From the NCBI GenBank assembly GCA_009937065.1, contig JAACDF010000061.1, positions 1 to 36,554 on the forward strand: a stretch of 36,554 bases of DNA, given 5' to 3'. Positions 1 to 7,735 of the stretch are shown here, piece by piece. The DNA is from Gammaproteobacteria bacterium. GTDB lineage: Bacteria > Pseudomonadota > Gammaproteobacteria > Pseudomonadales > Halieaceae. A program made the position numbers and the translations under genes. Position 1 is the stretch's first letter. Every line of letters begins with the position of its first letter. Below the pieces are notes generated by a model. The model saw only the letters and a list, made by a program, of their open reading frames with translations, did no database searches and was not told the origin of the DNA.

Positions 1-716
1 ATGGCGAAATTAGGGGTGTTGTTATTGGTAACAAAGTTGCGTCGGACGATGGCATCGTAAGAGGACTTGATGGGTAATCCAGGGGTAATGAAGACCAAGA
101 TGCCGCCTGTGTTGTTTCGCGCTACGTTGCCCTCGACCAATACGTGCCGGCTGTTTTCCACCTCGATGCCTGCAACGTTATCAAATACCTGATTGTTGCG
201 AACGTCGATGTAATCTGACATTCCCACGTAGATAGCAGCATCCTCGATCTCGCTGAGAATATTGTTCTCGATAAGCCCGTTGTGCCCGAACTCGGGGAAG
301 ATGCCATAAAGACCCGTATCGATGACCCAGTTATTGCGAATCGAGAAGTTATTCCCCGATTGCCCCATGATCGCATTGCCTTTGTACTCAGTAATTTTGA
401 ACCACTCGACACTGAAACCATTTCCTGAATACAAAATGGCATCGTTCAATACTTTTTCACCATCGAGGTGGGGCCATTCGCCGTTTTCGACAACGCCAAC
501 GAGCGAGATGTCATCTTTATCGACAAAAACGGTTTCGTGGTAAGTGCCGGGAAAGACTCGGATCGTATCTCCGGCTTTTGCCTTGGTTACGGCCGCCTGA
601 ATAGATTCGCCTTCTTTCACTTCGTGAACCGCACCGATCGCCAGACTGCTAAAAGCGATGCAGCAAAGCCACAGCCCCCTAAAACACAGCCCCCTAAAAA
701 TGGTCTTTCTAATCAT
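1..716 (-). CDS. Secreted right-handed parallel beta-helix protein, C-terminus cut off by window edge
   Basis: This gene starts at ATG 716 and runs off the left edge without a stop, giving about 238 visible residues. An N-terminal hydrophobic stretch (residues about 7-32) reads as a signal peptide. After it come short repeated turns typical of right-handed beta-helices: GDTIRVFPGTYHETV near the start, then YGIFPEF, AAIYVGMS, DVRNNQVFDNVAGIEVENS and NNTGGILVF. From memory, the NVAGIE-ENS and NTGGILVF signatures belong to the TIGR03805-type family, whose members usually pair with a diheme cytochrome-like family (TIGR03806). The start codon lies 5 nt after the stop of the peroxidase-like gene, and its Shine-Dalgarno (GAGGT) overlaps that gene's end, so the two are translationally linked. 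The molecular function is unknown. Recognition as a beta-helix is firm; the exact family is likely. Confidence 0.85.
   Translation of the reverse strand, partial: MIRKTIFRGLCFRGLWLCCIAFSSLAIGAVHEVKEGESIQAAVTKAKAGDTIRVFPGTYHETVFVDKDDISLVGVVENGEWPHLDGEKVLNDAILYSGNGFSVEWFKITEYKGNAIMGQSGNNFSIRNNWVIDTGLYGIFPEFGHNGLIENNILSEIEDAAIYVGMSDYIDVRNNQVFDNVAGIEVENSRHVLVEGNVARNNTGGILVFITPGLPIKSSYDAIVRRNFVTNNNTPNFA
671..700. repeat. 15-bp tandem duplication inside a signal-peptide coding region
   Basis: ACAGCCCCCTAAAAC at 671-685 is followed directly by ACAGCCCCCTAAAAA at 686-700, with 14 of 15 positions identical. On the minus strand it encodes FRGLC followed by FRGLW, lengthening the signal peptide of the beta-helix protein by five residues while keeping the frame. 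Confidence 0.85.
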
Positions 717-721
717 TATTT

Positions 722-1954
722 TTACCTCGATGTCAGGTTGGTCCTGTTCATTGCGCGGCCCGGCGTTAACCCAGAGGGCAGGCGCTTAGGTATTTCGGGC
801 ATAAAGCCTTCATCTGTAAGAGCGTGTAGGAAATCGACGAGTCTGTCGAGTTCTTCCTCGCGCAAGTCTGGCTCCCAAATATGCCAGTGAATTAATAGAT
901 TCTCGTTCTCCGGTACCGCATGACCTCTCCCGCCGTTATAAAAGGCAACGGTATCCCTGAGGGACTCGAAATTACCCTGATGCATATAGGGAGCCGTTTT
1001 CGCAATATTACGTAAGCTTGGCACCCTAAAGCCCCCGCGCTGGCTAGGAATGCCCGAGGTTGCCCCGGCGCCCGCATCAAAGGGACGACCCTTTGGTTCC
1101 GGGACACCAATGATGGCGATTTCCTGATTGCTAAACAGGGGTGGCGTATGGCATTCACCGCAGCGAGATACAAAAGAGCGAAACACGTTGAGTCCTTCGA
1201 GTTCACTTGGTGACAGCGCACCCTGAAGGCCGTGTGCATAAAAATCGTATCGGCTATTGAGAGAAATGAGCGACGACTCAAACGCCGTTATAGCCGTGTA
1301 TACATGATCAAGTTCAATCTCGCTCGCTCCGAATGCAACGCTAAAAAGATCTCGGTAGATTGCATTTGAACGCAGGTCAGTAATCAGCTGGTCAGGGCGA
1401 TTCCCCATTTCATTGTCTGCGTAAAGCGGACCAATCAATTGCTCTTCGAGCGAGGATTGACTCCCATCCCAGAGGAGAGTGTCAAAGAAGCCAATGTTCC
1501 ACAAGCTAGGAGCCGAGCGGTCGAGTACTGCATTGTTAATGCCTCGCGCCCGCCCAAGTCCATCGGCAAAACCATAATCGGGATCGTGGCAGCTCGAGCA
1601 GGCAATGCTTTTGTCGGCTGAGAGTAAGGGGTCGAAAAAAAGATAGCGCCCGAGATCGATGACCTGGGGTGTAAATCCGTCGCGAATCTTGGGTAAGCCC
1701 CCTCGAGGTCCGCCGACGCCGCTATCATGGGGCGATCGGTAGTTGCCGTATAGGCTATTGAGCTCACACTGATTGTCTCTGGCTAGTGCGAAACCGGCGG
1801 GACAGGCAGTGGCCAGCTCGAAAGAATTCTCTTGTTCTTCCGCACTTATTGCATGGGGTAGCCAGAGTAAAAACAGGCTCATTCCGAGCGCCTGCAGCCC
1901 GCCAATGCTCGGCCTCAATTTATTGGGAGAGCTGCGCAACATAAGCACTGACAT
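722..1954 (-). CDS. Diheme cytochrome c peroxidase / MauG-family protein
   Basis: This is a predicted periplasmic diheme protein. A hydrophobic signal segment ends near ALGMSLFLLWLPHAISA (about residues 22-38). Heme-binding motifs are CSSCH (119-123) and CGECH (265-269). The late APYMHQGNF segment (Met324) sits where bacterial CcpA/MauG proteins carry a heme-ligand or near-heme Met. A small Cys pair (C51, C63) before the first heme domain is characteristic of some subfamilies and could form a disulfide. Family members reduce H2O2 or oxidise partner proteins; the substrate here cannot be told. The ATG at 1954 overlaps the upstream cytochrome gene by 35 nt, and a second ATG at 1942 is possible. 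It probably forms one operon with the cytochrome and the beta-helix protein. Confidence 0.88.
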   Translation of the reverse strand: MSVLMLRSSPNKLRPSIGGLQALGMSLFLLWLPHAISAEEQENSFELATACPAGFALARDNQCELNSLYGNYRSPHDSGVGGPRGGLPKIRDGFTPQVIDLGRYLFFDPLLSADKSIACSSCHDPDYGFADGLGRARGINNAVLDRSAPSLWNIGFFDTLLWDGSQSSLEEQLIGPLYADNEMGNRPDQLITDLRSNAIYRDLFSVAFGASEIELDHVYTAITAFESSLISLNSRYDFYAHGLQGALSPSELEGLNVFRSFVSRCGECHTPPLFSNQEIAIIGVPEPKGRPFDAGAGATSGIPSQRGGFRVPSLRNIAKTAPYMHQGNFESLRDTVAFYNGGRGHAVPENENLLIHWHIWEPDLREEELDRLVDFLHALTDEGFMPEIPKRLPSGLTPGRAMNRTNLTSR

Positions 1955-2537
1955 CAGCGATGAGGGCGGGGTCTTTCAGTGAGCGTGAGAGCCTGGTCAT
2001 TTGCTTCCCATACCGATCGTCGGGGTGAAAGCCTCGACGTCCCTCACTAAAATGGTGGTATTGACGCGCCAAGTAGTTGGCGTCGAGTCCCAGTAAATTG
2101 GGCGCGCCCAATGCGTCATTGCCGCCAGCGCGTGTTCCGTGACATGCGCCGCAGTAGGCGGTGTACAAGTCCTTACCTCGATCAGCGTTGCCTAGTGTCG
2201 GGTTTCCGGACGAGATTTTCTGTGAATCAGGTAACTTATCGATGGTCGCCACTGCCTCAGCGAGCACCTCAGAATCCAAGGCGGCGATTGCGGCACTCAT
2301 GGATCCTGAGTAAGGGTTGCTGGTATCCCTCCACCCCTCCTTGAATCCTTGTAGCTGACGTGTGAGATAAGCGCGAGAAAAGAGTGTTAGGTTTGGTGCT
2401 CCGAGCGATGCATTACCCTTACCCGCACTGCCGTGACAAGAAGCGCAATGCGCCTGATAAGCATCATCGGCCAATGCGGAGGCCGATAAAGCGATGATTG
2501 CTACGAGCAGCGTGGCGAGCTTTTGGCTTAATGTCAT
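1920..2537 (-). CDS. Diheme c-type cytochrome, cytochrome c4-like
   Basis: This 205-residue protein has a clear signal peptide (residues 1-23, ending ASALA) and two repeated cytochrome domains. Each has one heme site, CASCH (31-35) and CGACH (129-133), each followed by a GAPNL motif. Candidate axial Met residues are M80 and M180. The tandem two-domain layout at about 20 kDa fits cytochrome c4, a periplasmic electron carrier. As first gene of the leftward cluster, it probably delivers electrons to or from the peroxidase-like protein just downstream; that is inference. ATG 2537 has AAGAAG about 8-13 nt upstream. It may be a generic class I diheme cytochrome rather than c4 proper. Confidence 0.85.
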   Translation of the reverse strand: MTLSQKLATLLVAIIALSASALADDAYQAHCASCHGSAGKGNASLGAPNLTLFSRAYLTRQLQGFKEGWRDTSNPYSGSMSAAIAALDSEVLAEAVATIDKLPDSQKISSGNPTLGNADRGKDLYTAYCGACHGTRAGGNDALGAPNLLGLDANYLARQYHHFSEGRRGFHPDDRYGKQMTRLSRSLKDPALIADVSAYVAQLSQ

Positions 2538-2562
2538 TTGCCAGCTTCTTATATCTTGAATT

Positions 2563-2588
2563 AGAGCACCAAGTATAAACGGTGCTCT
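2563..2588. promoter_or_regulatory. Inverted repeat upstream of the cytochrome gene
   Basis: AGAGCACC (2563-2570) and GGTGCTCT (2581-2588) are perfect 8-bp complements around a 10-base AT-rich loop. It lies 26-51 nt upstream of the cytochrome start. No T-run follows on either strand, so it is more likely an operator or a 5' UTR hairpin than a terminator. Its right arm merges into the first unit of the tandem array. Confidence 0.5.
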
Positions 2589-2695
2589 CCTTATAAAAAG
2601 CTCTCGTTATAAAAAGCTCTCGTTATAAAAAGCGCTCGTTATAAAAAGCGCTCGTTGTAAAAAGCGCTCGTTGTAAAAAGCCCTCTTCAGAAAAG
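2585..2695. repeat. 16-bp tandem repeat array, about seven units
   Basis: Units begin at 2585, 2601, 2617, 2633, 2649, 2665 and 2681. Units 2 and 3 are CTCTCGTTATAAAAAG, unit 4 is CGCTCGTTATAAAAAG, units 5 and 6 are CGCTCGTTGTAAAAAG. Unit 1 differs by one base and unit 7 is degenerate (15 bp). Identical neighbours with gradual drift show growth by tandem duplication. The array lies 48 bp upstream of the leftward cytochrome start, within its expected promoter or leader. A related degenerate array is at 29676-29722. Confidence 0.9.
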
Positions 2696-2848
2696 CCTCT
2701 CTTTGGGGAAGTAGGCTCAGCTAGAAGCTTTCTTTGAAACGGAATTCGTCACAAAAACAGGTTCTTGATCAGAGTAAATTTTTATCCTTATGGGCCTAGA
2801 TCAGCGTCTAATCCCCAGCATGCTCCGTTCGTGACCAGTCAATGAATC

Positions 2849-2874
2849 CACCTCACAAATCTCTTGGTGAGGTG
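2849..2874. promoter_or_regulatory. Inverted repeat in the leader of the Coq4-like gene
   Basis: CACCTCAC (2849-2856) and GTGAGGTG (2867-2874) are perfect 8-bp complements with a 10-base loop, 49 nt before the start codon at 2924. No T-run follows, so it is not an obvious terminator. It could be an operator or an mRNA hairpin. Confidence 0.4.
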
Positions 2875-2923
2875 CATAGGGGGGCCAAACGAGCTACGCT
2901 AAGAGTTCAAAGGAGGGGGTGGT

Positions 2924-3388
2924 ATGCAGTTCATGCAGCAAGATTGCCGTTTAACCCTGCGCGATGGCCTCGAAGAGCTATATCAACATGCGCCAGATGT
3001 GGCCATGGTCTCGCAACGCAAGGGTAAAACGTTTATTGATCACGATATAACCCATGTTTTATTTGGTTGCGATACATCGCTTCAGGGTGAGATTTTATTA
3101 AAGCCATGGATTCTGTTCGGTACGACAATTAATCGAGCCGAACTGAGGGCCTATGCAACCGATCCTGACGTTCAGATGTTAAACGAGGAGGGCGTTCAGT
3201 TAATGGGCGGACGGCTGAAAGCCTATACGCTGTTACTGGCGTATTACCTGCCGTTGTTTTTCTGGATTTGGCTTCGCCGCGTACGAAGCATGTCGTCAAA
3301 GTGGCCACACTCGAATGTCACCGAGGACATGATGAATACACCACTTGACCAGTTGAGAACCGCCTACGGGATCCGGCTATACAGGTAG
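2924..3388 (+). CDS. Small Coq4-like protein (COQ4 superfamily)
   Basis: This 154-residue protein carries HDITH at 40-44 and Glu at 56, exactly the HDxxHx11E metal-binding motif of the Coq4 family. Coq4 proteins act in ubiquinone biosynthesis; eukaryotic COQ4 has been linked to C1 decarboxylation/hydroxylation of the ring and to holding the CoQ complex together. The protein is shorter than eukaryotic COQ4 (about 220-265 residues). It has a hydrophobic stretch (about residues 98-117) followed by an RRVR cluster, suggesting membrane association. AAGGAGG at 2910-2916 gives a strong ribosome site and fixes the ATG. It is monocistronic, convergent with rpoD, and 31 bp from it. The motif is clear; a role in ubiquinone synthesis is inference. 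Confidence 0.7.
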   Translation: MQFMQQDCRLTLRDGLEELYQHAPDVAMVSQRKGKTFIDHDITHVLFGCDTSLQGEILLKPWILFGTTINRAELRAYATDPDVQMLNEEGVQLMGGRLKAYTLLLAYYLPLFFWIWLRRVRSMSSKWPHSNVTEDMMNTPLDQLRTAYGIRLYR

Positions 3389-3419
3389 AGCGCTGTGGCA
3401 CTGCTGCTGCCGTGTCAGC

Positions 3420-5225
3420 TTAGTCGTCGAGGAAGCTTCTTAAGTAGTCCGAGCGCGTAGGATGACGAAGCTTTCGCAGCGCTTTGGCTTCAATCTGACG
3501 AATACGCTCTCGAGTGACATCGAACTGCTTACCTACTTCTTCGAGAGTGTGGTCGGTATTCATGTCGATGCCGAAACGCATACGAAGTACTTTTGCTTCA
3601 CGCGCAGTCAGACCACCTAATACCTCGCGTGTTGCTTCAGTGAGCCCCTCATCGGTAGCCGCGTCAACGGGACTTGCGATGGTCACGTCTTCGATGAAAT
3701 CACCGAGATGCGAATCTTCATCATCCCCAATCGGTGTCTCCATCGAGATGGGCTCTTTTGCAATTTTGAGGACTTTACGTACTTTATCCTCTGGCATATC
3801 CATGCGTTCGCCCAGCTCTTCCGGTGTGGGCTCACGACCCATCTCCTGAAGCATCTGACGAGAAATTCGATTGAGCTTGTTGATGGTTTCGATCATGTGC
3901 ACTGGAATTCGAATCGTGCGTGCCTGATCTGCAATCGATCGGGTGATCGCCTGACGAATCCACCACGTTGCATAGGTAGAGAACTTGTAGCCGCGTCGAT
4001 ATTCGAATTTATCAACCGCTTTCATGAGGCCAATGTTGCCTTCCTGAATGAGGTCCAGGAACTGGAGTCCGCGGTTGGTGTATTTCTTGGCAATAGAAAT
4101 CACCAGTCGAAGGTTGGCTTCTACCATTTCCTTCTTCGCGCGACGGGCACGCGCTTCACCCATACTCATACGACGGTTAATTTCTTTAATCTCGAGGGTA
4201 GACAGCCCCACCTCATCTTCAATGACGGCAATACGCTTTTGCAGTCGGACGATGTCTTCTCGATAATTGGCTAGTCGTTCGGCGACGTCTGCCTTTTTGG
4301 TAGCGCCGTCTATCCAACCAAGGTTACTTTCAGATCCCTGAAAGCCTTTAATGAACTCTTTGCGATCCATGCGACACTCACGAACCACGATACGCGTGAG
4401 TTCACGCTCCGACTCTCGAAGGATGGCTAGTACTGCTCGAGGCGTCTCAACGAGCGGATCAAAAACGCGAGGTGTTAGCTTGAAGAACTTGAAGAGTTCA
4501 CCAAGCTTGGTCATCTCTTTCTGGGCTTCTTTGCTGTCGTAGCCTTTTTCTGCCAGTGTCTTTTCTGTCTTAGTGCACTGACGTTTCAATGCCGTAAAAC
4601 GTTTTTTCGCCTCGACCGGGTCAGGCCCTGTGTCTGTCTCTTCAGAGTCGTCGCTATTGTTGTTAGCATTTTGCTCAGCAATTTCCTGAGCTGAGGGCAC
4701 GTGATCAGCGGGGTCCAAGTAACCTACCAGGATGTCAGAGAGTTTCCGTTCCCCCTTGGCAACCACGTCGTATTCATCGCACAGTTTACGAGCAATACCC
4801 GGATAGAAGGCCACGGCTGCCATCAGCTCACGAATGCCTTCCTCAATGCGCTTGGCAATAACGATTTCACCTTCGCGCGTCAGCAGTTCAACCGTACCCA
4901 TTTCGCGCATGTACATCCGCACGGGATCCGTCGTTCTTCCAGCCTCATTCTCAACGGCAGCCAGTGCGGCGGCGGCTTCAGCAGCAGCAATTTCATCCGC
5001 GGAGCGATCGCCCTCGGTTAACAACAGTTCATCGGCGTCAGGTGCTTGTTCGAACACCTGAATACCCATGTCGTTGATCATCTGAATAATGTCTTCGACC
5101 TGATCAGGCTCCGAAATATCCTGCGGGAGGTGATCGTTAACCTCCGCGTAAGTCAGGTAGCCTTGTTCTTTGCCTTTTGCAATGAGTTGCTTGAGGCGTG
5201 ATTGTTGTTGTAAGGAATCAGACAT
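3420..5225 (-). CDS. rpoD: RNA polymerase primary sigma factor RpoD (sigma70)
   Basis: This is the housekeeping sigma factor that directs RNA polymerase to -35/-10 promoters. The N-terminus has the sigma 1.1 signature ([20 protein letters not shown]), then 1.2 ([11 protein letters not shown]), an acidic non-conserved region (EETDTGPDP), and the 2.x core ([40 protein letters not shown]). Region 3 follows, then region 4 with the [20 protein letters not shown] helix-turn-helix and the conserved end [10 protein letters not shown]. An upstream in-frame ATG at 5270 would add 15 residues, but the conserved start is [14 protein letters not shown] at 5225, giving 601 residues. It is the last gene of the rpsU-yqeY-dnaG-rpoD series and has 144 bp of its own upstream DNA. 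Confidence 0.98.
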   Translation of the reverse strand: MSDSLQQQSRLKQLIAKGKEQGYLTYAEVNDHLPQDISEPDQVEDIIQMINDMGIQVFEQAPDADELLLTEGDRSADEIAAAEAAAALAAVENEAGRTTDPVRMYMREMGTVELLTREGEIVIAKRIEEGIRELMAAVAFYPGIARKLCDEYDVVAKGERKLSDILVGYLDPADHVPSAQEIAEQNANNNSDDSEETDTGPDPVEAKKRFTALKRQCTKTEKTLAEKGYDSKEAQKEMTKLGELFKFFKLTPRVFDPLVETPRAVLAILRESERELTRIVVRECRMDRKEFIKGFQGSESNLGWIDGATKKADVAERLANYREDIVRLQKRIAVIEDEVGLSTLEIKEINRRMSMGEARARRAKKEMVEANLRLVISIAKKYTNRGLQFLDLIQEGNIGLMKAVDKFEYRRGYKFSTYATWWIRQAITRSIADQARTIRIPVHMIETINKLNRISRQMLQEMGREPTPEELGERMDMPEDKVRKVLKIAKEPISMETPIGDDEDSHLGDFIEDVTIASPVDAATDEGLTEATREVLGGLTAREAKVLRMRFGIDMNTDHTLEEVGKQFDVTRERIRQIEAKALRKLRHPTRSDYLRSFLDD

Positions 5226-5269
5226 GAATCGGTCCGGAATAAGAGAGGTCGAGAAAAAATAAGCCCGCA

Positions 5270-5304
5270 ATCATAGCGGCCGCAGGTTCAATAAGCCATG
5301 TCAA
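5270..5304 (-). promoter_or_regulatory. Possible rpoD promoter elements
   Basis: Read on the minus strand, a perfect TTGACA (5299-5304) and a near-consensus TATGAT (5270-5275) lie upstream of rpoD, but 23 bp apart, longer than the usual 16-18. TATGAT is 45 nt from the ATG at 5225 and could be used with a weaker -35. An rpoD-proximal promoter between dnaG and rpoD would match the known logic of this operon. This is a visual call only. Confidence 0.3.
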
Positions 5305-5347
5305 AACTTGGACTTTGGGCGTTTTATTCAATTTTTATCAGTATTTC

Positions 5348-5369
5348 CGCGCTCTGAACGATCAGCGCG
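5348..5369 (-). promoter_or_regulatory. Hairpin immediately after dnaG
   Basis: CGCGCT and AGCGCG form a 6-bp GC-rich stem directly after the dnaG stop codon; an alternative pairing uses CTGA/TCAG inside. There is no T-run, so it is probably a 3'-end stabiliser or processing structure rather than a terminator. In E. coli the dnaG-rpoD junction is a known mRNA processing site; equivalence here is inference. Confidence 0.45.
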
Positions 5370-7235
5370 TTAATTTCGTCCAGAGAGTTGTCGTATCTCA
5401 GTCGTCAGTGCCACGAGCTCGCGCTTTTGCTCGTTACTCAGATCAGTGTAGGCCACAGATTTCAATGTTTCAGCGCGTTTACGCAAAAGAGTGACATGCC
5501 GATCTCTCGAAAGCTTATTTAGGATTGCAGCCAAGTGCTCATTGATGTGCTGTTCATCATCCATGACTTCTTTCGCCGCGGCCTCGCTGAGGAGTTCGCC
5601 CTCGTCTGTACCCATCCAGTAGCCAAGTAATGCGGGGGTGCTCAGTTCCGGCGTTTCTCGCACCTGTCGAACGATATTGTGGAGCAGACTTGACAATATC
5701 CCACTTTGCTCAGGGAGCAGTTCATCCGTTATTGCGCTGGCAGCTGATGGTTTAAGGACGATCAGGCCGAGTGCTCTCAATAAGGCGGTACTGTTCGGTT
5801 CCATCTTTGCAGACGCGCCCGGTTTATAGGCACTTTCTGCCAGCGAATCGTAGCCGTCGGGATAATTAACGGGCGTGTCGGAGTCGCTCAGCCCCTCGTC
5901 GGTTTCTGCGGTAGGTGTTGTCTCGTTCGCTGCAGATGCCACTTTTTCTATTTCTCTCAACCGCCTCAAGCTTTCGACGTCCATATCCGTGCGATCAGCG
6001 AGTGCTTTGAACAAGAGTGTTTTAAACACCCCGTCAGGAATGAGATTGATGTAGGGCGCAACCAGCTTTGAAAGCCGCGCTTTGCCATCCATCGTCTGAA
6101 TATTAACGCCCTCTGCCATTTGATCAAAAAGAAAGGTTTCCAGAGGGTCAGCGTTATCGAATAGGTGTTCGAGGTGTTGAGGGCCTTTGTTTCGGACCAC
6201 ACTGTCCGGATCCTCTCCTTCCGGAAGGAAAAGGAATTTTACTTGGCGTCCGTCTTCCATCATGGGTAGGGCGGCTTCCATTCCTCGGAATGCAGCTTTT
6301 CGTCCAGCTTCGTCGCCGTCAAAGCAAAAAATGACCTGATCTACCCGCCGGAAAAGCATCTCTAAATGCGGTTTTCCTACCGACGTCCCCAGTGTGGCGA
6401 CGGCATAGTGGATGCCGAATTGGGCCAAGGCAATAACGTCCATATAGCCTTCAACGACAACAATGCGTGAGAGATTTTTGGCAAATTTACGGATATGGTG
6501 AAGTCCATAAAGCTCATGTGACTTCGAGAAAAGAGGCGTCTCAGGTGAATTGAGGTATTTGGGCTTTCCGTCTCCTAAGACTCGGCCACCCATGGCGATG
6601 ACTTTGCCTCGTTGATTGACAATCGGGAAGATTACGCGGTTTCTAAAGCGATCGTATTTTCGTCCCGAGTCATTTTCTATTAGCAGTCCTGACGTGACTG
6701 CATGCCCTATGTCTTCTTCTGATGACAGCGTGGTCATGAGGTTATCCCAACCTTCGGGGGCAAAGCCGAGTCGGAAGTCCCGAGCAATTTCGCCCGACAC
6801 ACCGCGTTGTTTGAGGTAGTCCACAACACGCCCACGCGTTGGATGTTTTCGAAGCAACGACTCATAAACGCGTGTCGCGTCTTCCATCGCCTCATACAGA
6901 GGCTTCTGATGATCAATTTGGGGCAAGGCGTCAGCTTCCTCAGCCGGTAGCTCTATGCCTGCTGCCTGCGCAAGGGATTCAATCGCTTCTCGAAACTCCA
7001 CTCGCTCGTAATCCATAATAAAACCGAGTGCGTTCCCACCCGCGCCACAACCGAAGCAATAGTAGAACTGCTTTTCGGGATTGACTGAGAAAGAGGGTGT
7101 TTTTTCCTGATGGAAGGGACAGCAAGCCGAGTAGTTCTTCCCGGCCTTTTTAAGTTTTACACGGCGATCGATCACATCAACGATATCGGTCCGGTCAAGG
7201 ACTTGGTCGATAAATGCCTGTGGAAGTCGGGCCAT
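5370..7235 (-). CDS. dnaG: DNA primase DnaG
   Basis: DnaG makes RNA primers for lagging-strand and origin DNA synthesis and works with the replicative helicase DnaB. The 621-residue protein has the N-terminal zinc-binding domain (CPFHQEKTPSF, then YYCFGCGAGG), the catalytic core, and a TOPRIM domain with VVVEGYMDVIAL and the acidic FCFDGDEAGRKAA motif. A C-terminal helicase-interaction domain rich in helices ends at LRKRAETLKSVAYTDLSNEQ. It is somewhat longer than E. coli DnaG (581), with the extra length in the linker around residues 430-480. It lies 22 bp after yqeY in the macromolecular synthesis operon. Confidence 0.98.
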   Translation of the reverse strand: MARLPQAFIDQVLDRTDIVDVIDRRVKLKKAGKNYSACCPFHQEKTPSFSVNPEKQFYYCFGCGAGGNALGFIMDYERVEFREAIESLAQAAGIELPAEEADALPQIDHQKPLYEAMEDATRVYESLLRKHPTRGRVVDYLKQRGVSGEIARDFRLGFAPEGWDNLMTTLSSEEDIGHAVTSGLLIENDSGRKYDRFRNRVIFPIVNQRGKVIAMGGRVLGDGKPKYLNSPETPLFSKSHELYGLHHIRKFAKNLSRIVVVEGYMDVIALAQFGIHYAVATLGTSVGKPHLEMLFRRVDQVIFCFDGDEAGRKAAFRGMEAALPMMEDGRQVKFLFLPEGEDPDSVVRNKGPQHLEHLFDNADPLETFLFDQMAEGVNIQTMDGKARLSKLVAPYINLIPDGVFKTLLFKALADRTDMDVESLRRLREIEKVASAANETTPTAETDEGLSDSDTPVNYPDGYDSLAESAYKPGASAKMEPNSTALLRALGLIVLKPSAASAITDELLPEQSGILSSLLHNIVRQVRETPELSTPALLGYWMGTDEGELLSEAAAKEVMDDEQHINEHLAAILNKLSRDRHVTLLRKRAETLKSVAYTDLSNEQKRELVALTTEIRQLSGRN

Positions 7236-7257
7236 GTTGGATGACCTAAGCCGGTGA

Positions 7258-7716
7258 TTAAGAGGTCAGTTTAGCCTTAACTAACTTGGATACGGCACCC
7301 ATGTCGGCGCGACCTTGCAATTTGGGCTTTATGAGGCCCATCAATGGACCCATGGCAGCCATACCTGTCGCATCGATACCGCTAAGGGCATCTTCGATAA
7401 TCAATGCGATTTCATCTTCACTTAGCTGCTGGGGTAGGAATTCTTGTATGACGCCGATCTCGGCTCGTTCGATAGCCGCCAACTCGTCACGACCAGCGCT
7501 CTCAAACTGGCTGATGGAATCTCGGCGTTGCTTGACCATCTTGTCCAGGATCACTAGCGCTCGTGCGTCATCGATCTCGATGCGCTCGTCAACTTCAACA
7601 CGTTTAAACTCGGCCTGAATCAGCCGGATGGTGGCGAGACGCTCTTTTGCGCGTGCCTTCATAGCCTCTTTCATTGAGGCCCTGATTCGGGCGACTAAAT
7701 TTTCGGGATCAGTCAT
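7258..7716 (-). CDS. yqeY: GatB/YqeY domain protein
   Basis: This 152-residue YqeY-family protein begins at MTDPENLVARIRASMKEAMK and ends GAVSKLVKAKLTS. The family resembles the tRNA-binding tail of GatB, so a role in tRNA or amidotransferase contact has been proposed, but function is unproven. The frame stays open to 7911; the extra 65 residues overlap rpsU antigenically implausible sequence and are not family-like, so the ATG at 7716 is chosen. It sits between rpsU (19 bp) and dnaG (22 bp), the arrangement I recall from Pseudomonas, and is presumably cotranscribed. Confidence 0.92.
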   Translation of the reverse strand: MTDPENLVARIRASMKEAMKARAKERLATIRLIQAEFKRVEVDERIEIDDARALVILDKMVKQRRDSISQFESAGRDELAAIERAEIGVIQEFLPQQLSEDEIALIIEDALSGIDATGMAAMGPLMGLIKPKLQGRADMGAVSKLVKAKLTS

Positions 7717-7735
7717 CTCGCTAGTAGGCAGAGTC

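Larger units (their letters stand above)
2538..2923. other. 386-bp divergent intergenic region with repeats, no gene seen
   Basis: The region separates the leftward cytochrome cluster from the rightward Coq4-like gene, so both promoters should lie here. It contains an inverted repeat (2563-2588), a 16-bp tandem array (2585-2695), an AT-rich unremarkable part (2696-2848) and a second inverted repeat (2849-2874). No convincing sigma70 promoter could be fixed by eye. A short rightward frame opening at 2842 lacks any protein-like signature and overlaps the Coq4-like gene. Confidence 0.6.

Noticed and set aside
468-890. 140-codon rightward open frame
   Set aside because: It is antisense to the beta-helix and peroxidase genes, whose protein motifs are unambiguous; its own translation has no recognisable signature.
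2764-2777. Possible FNR/Anr box, TTGATCAGAGTAAA
   Set aside because: Only the left half-site matches TTGAT-N4-ATCAA; the right half matches 3 of 5, so it is not reported as a site although the cytochrome context is suggestive.
2842-3027. 61-codon rightward frame ahead of the Coq4-like gene
   Set aside because: It overlaps the Coq4-like gene in another frame, spans the inverted repeat and has no ribosome site or family resemblance.
3389-3419. GGCA...TGCC near the rpoD/Coq4-like convergent ends
   Set aside because: Only a 4-bp stem and no T-run on either strand, so not called a terminator.
3708-4274. 188-codon open frame antisense to rpoD
   Set aside because: It mirrors conserved sigma2/sigma3 coding sequence; long antisense frames are expected from codon bias.
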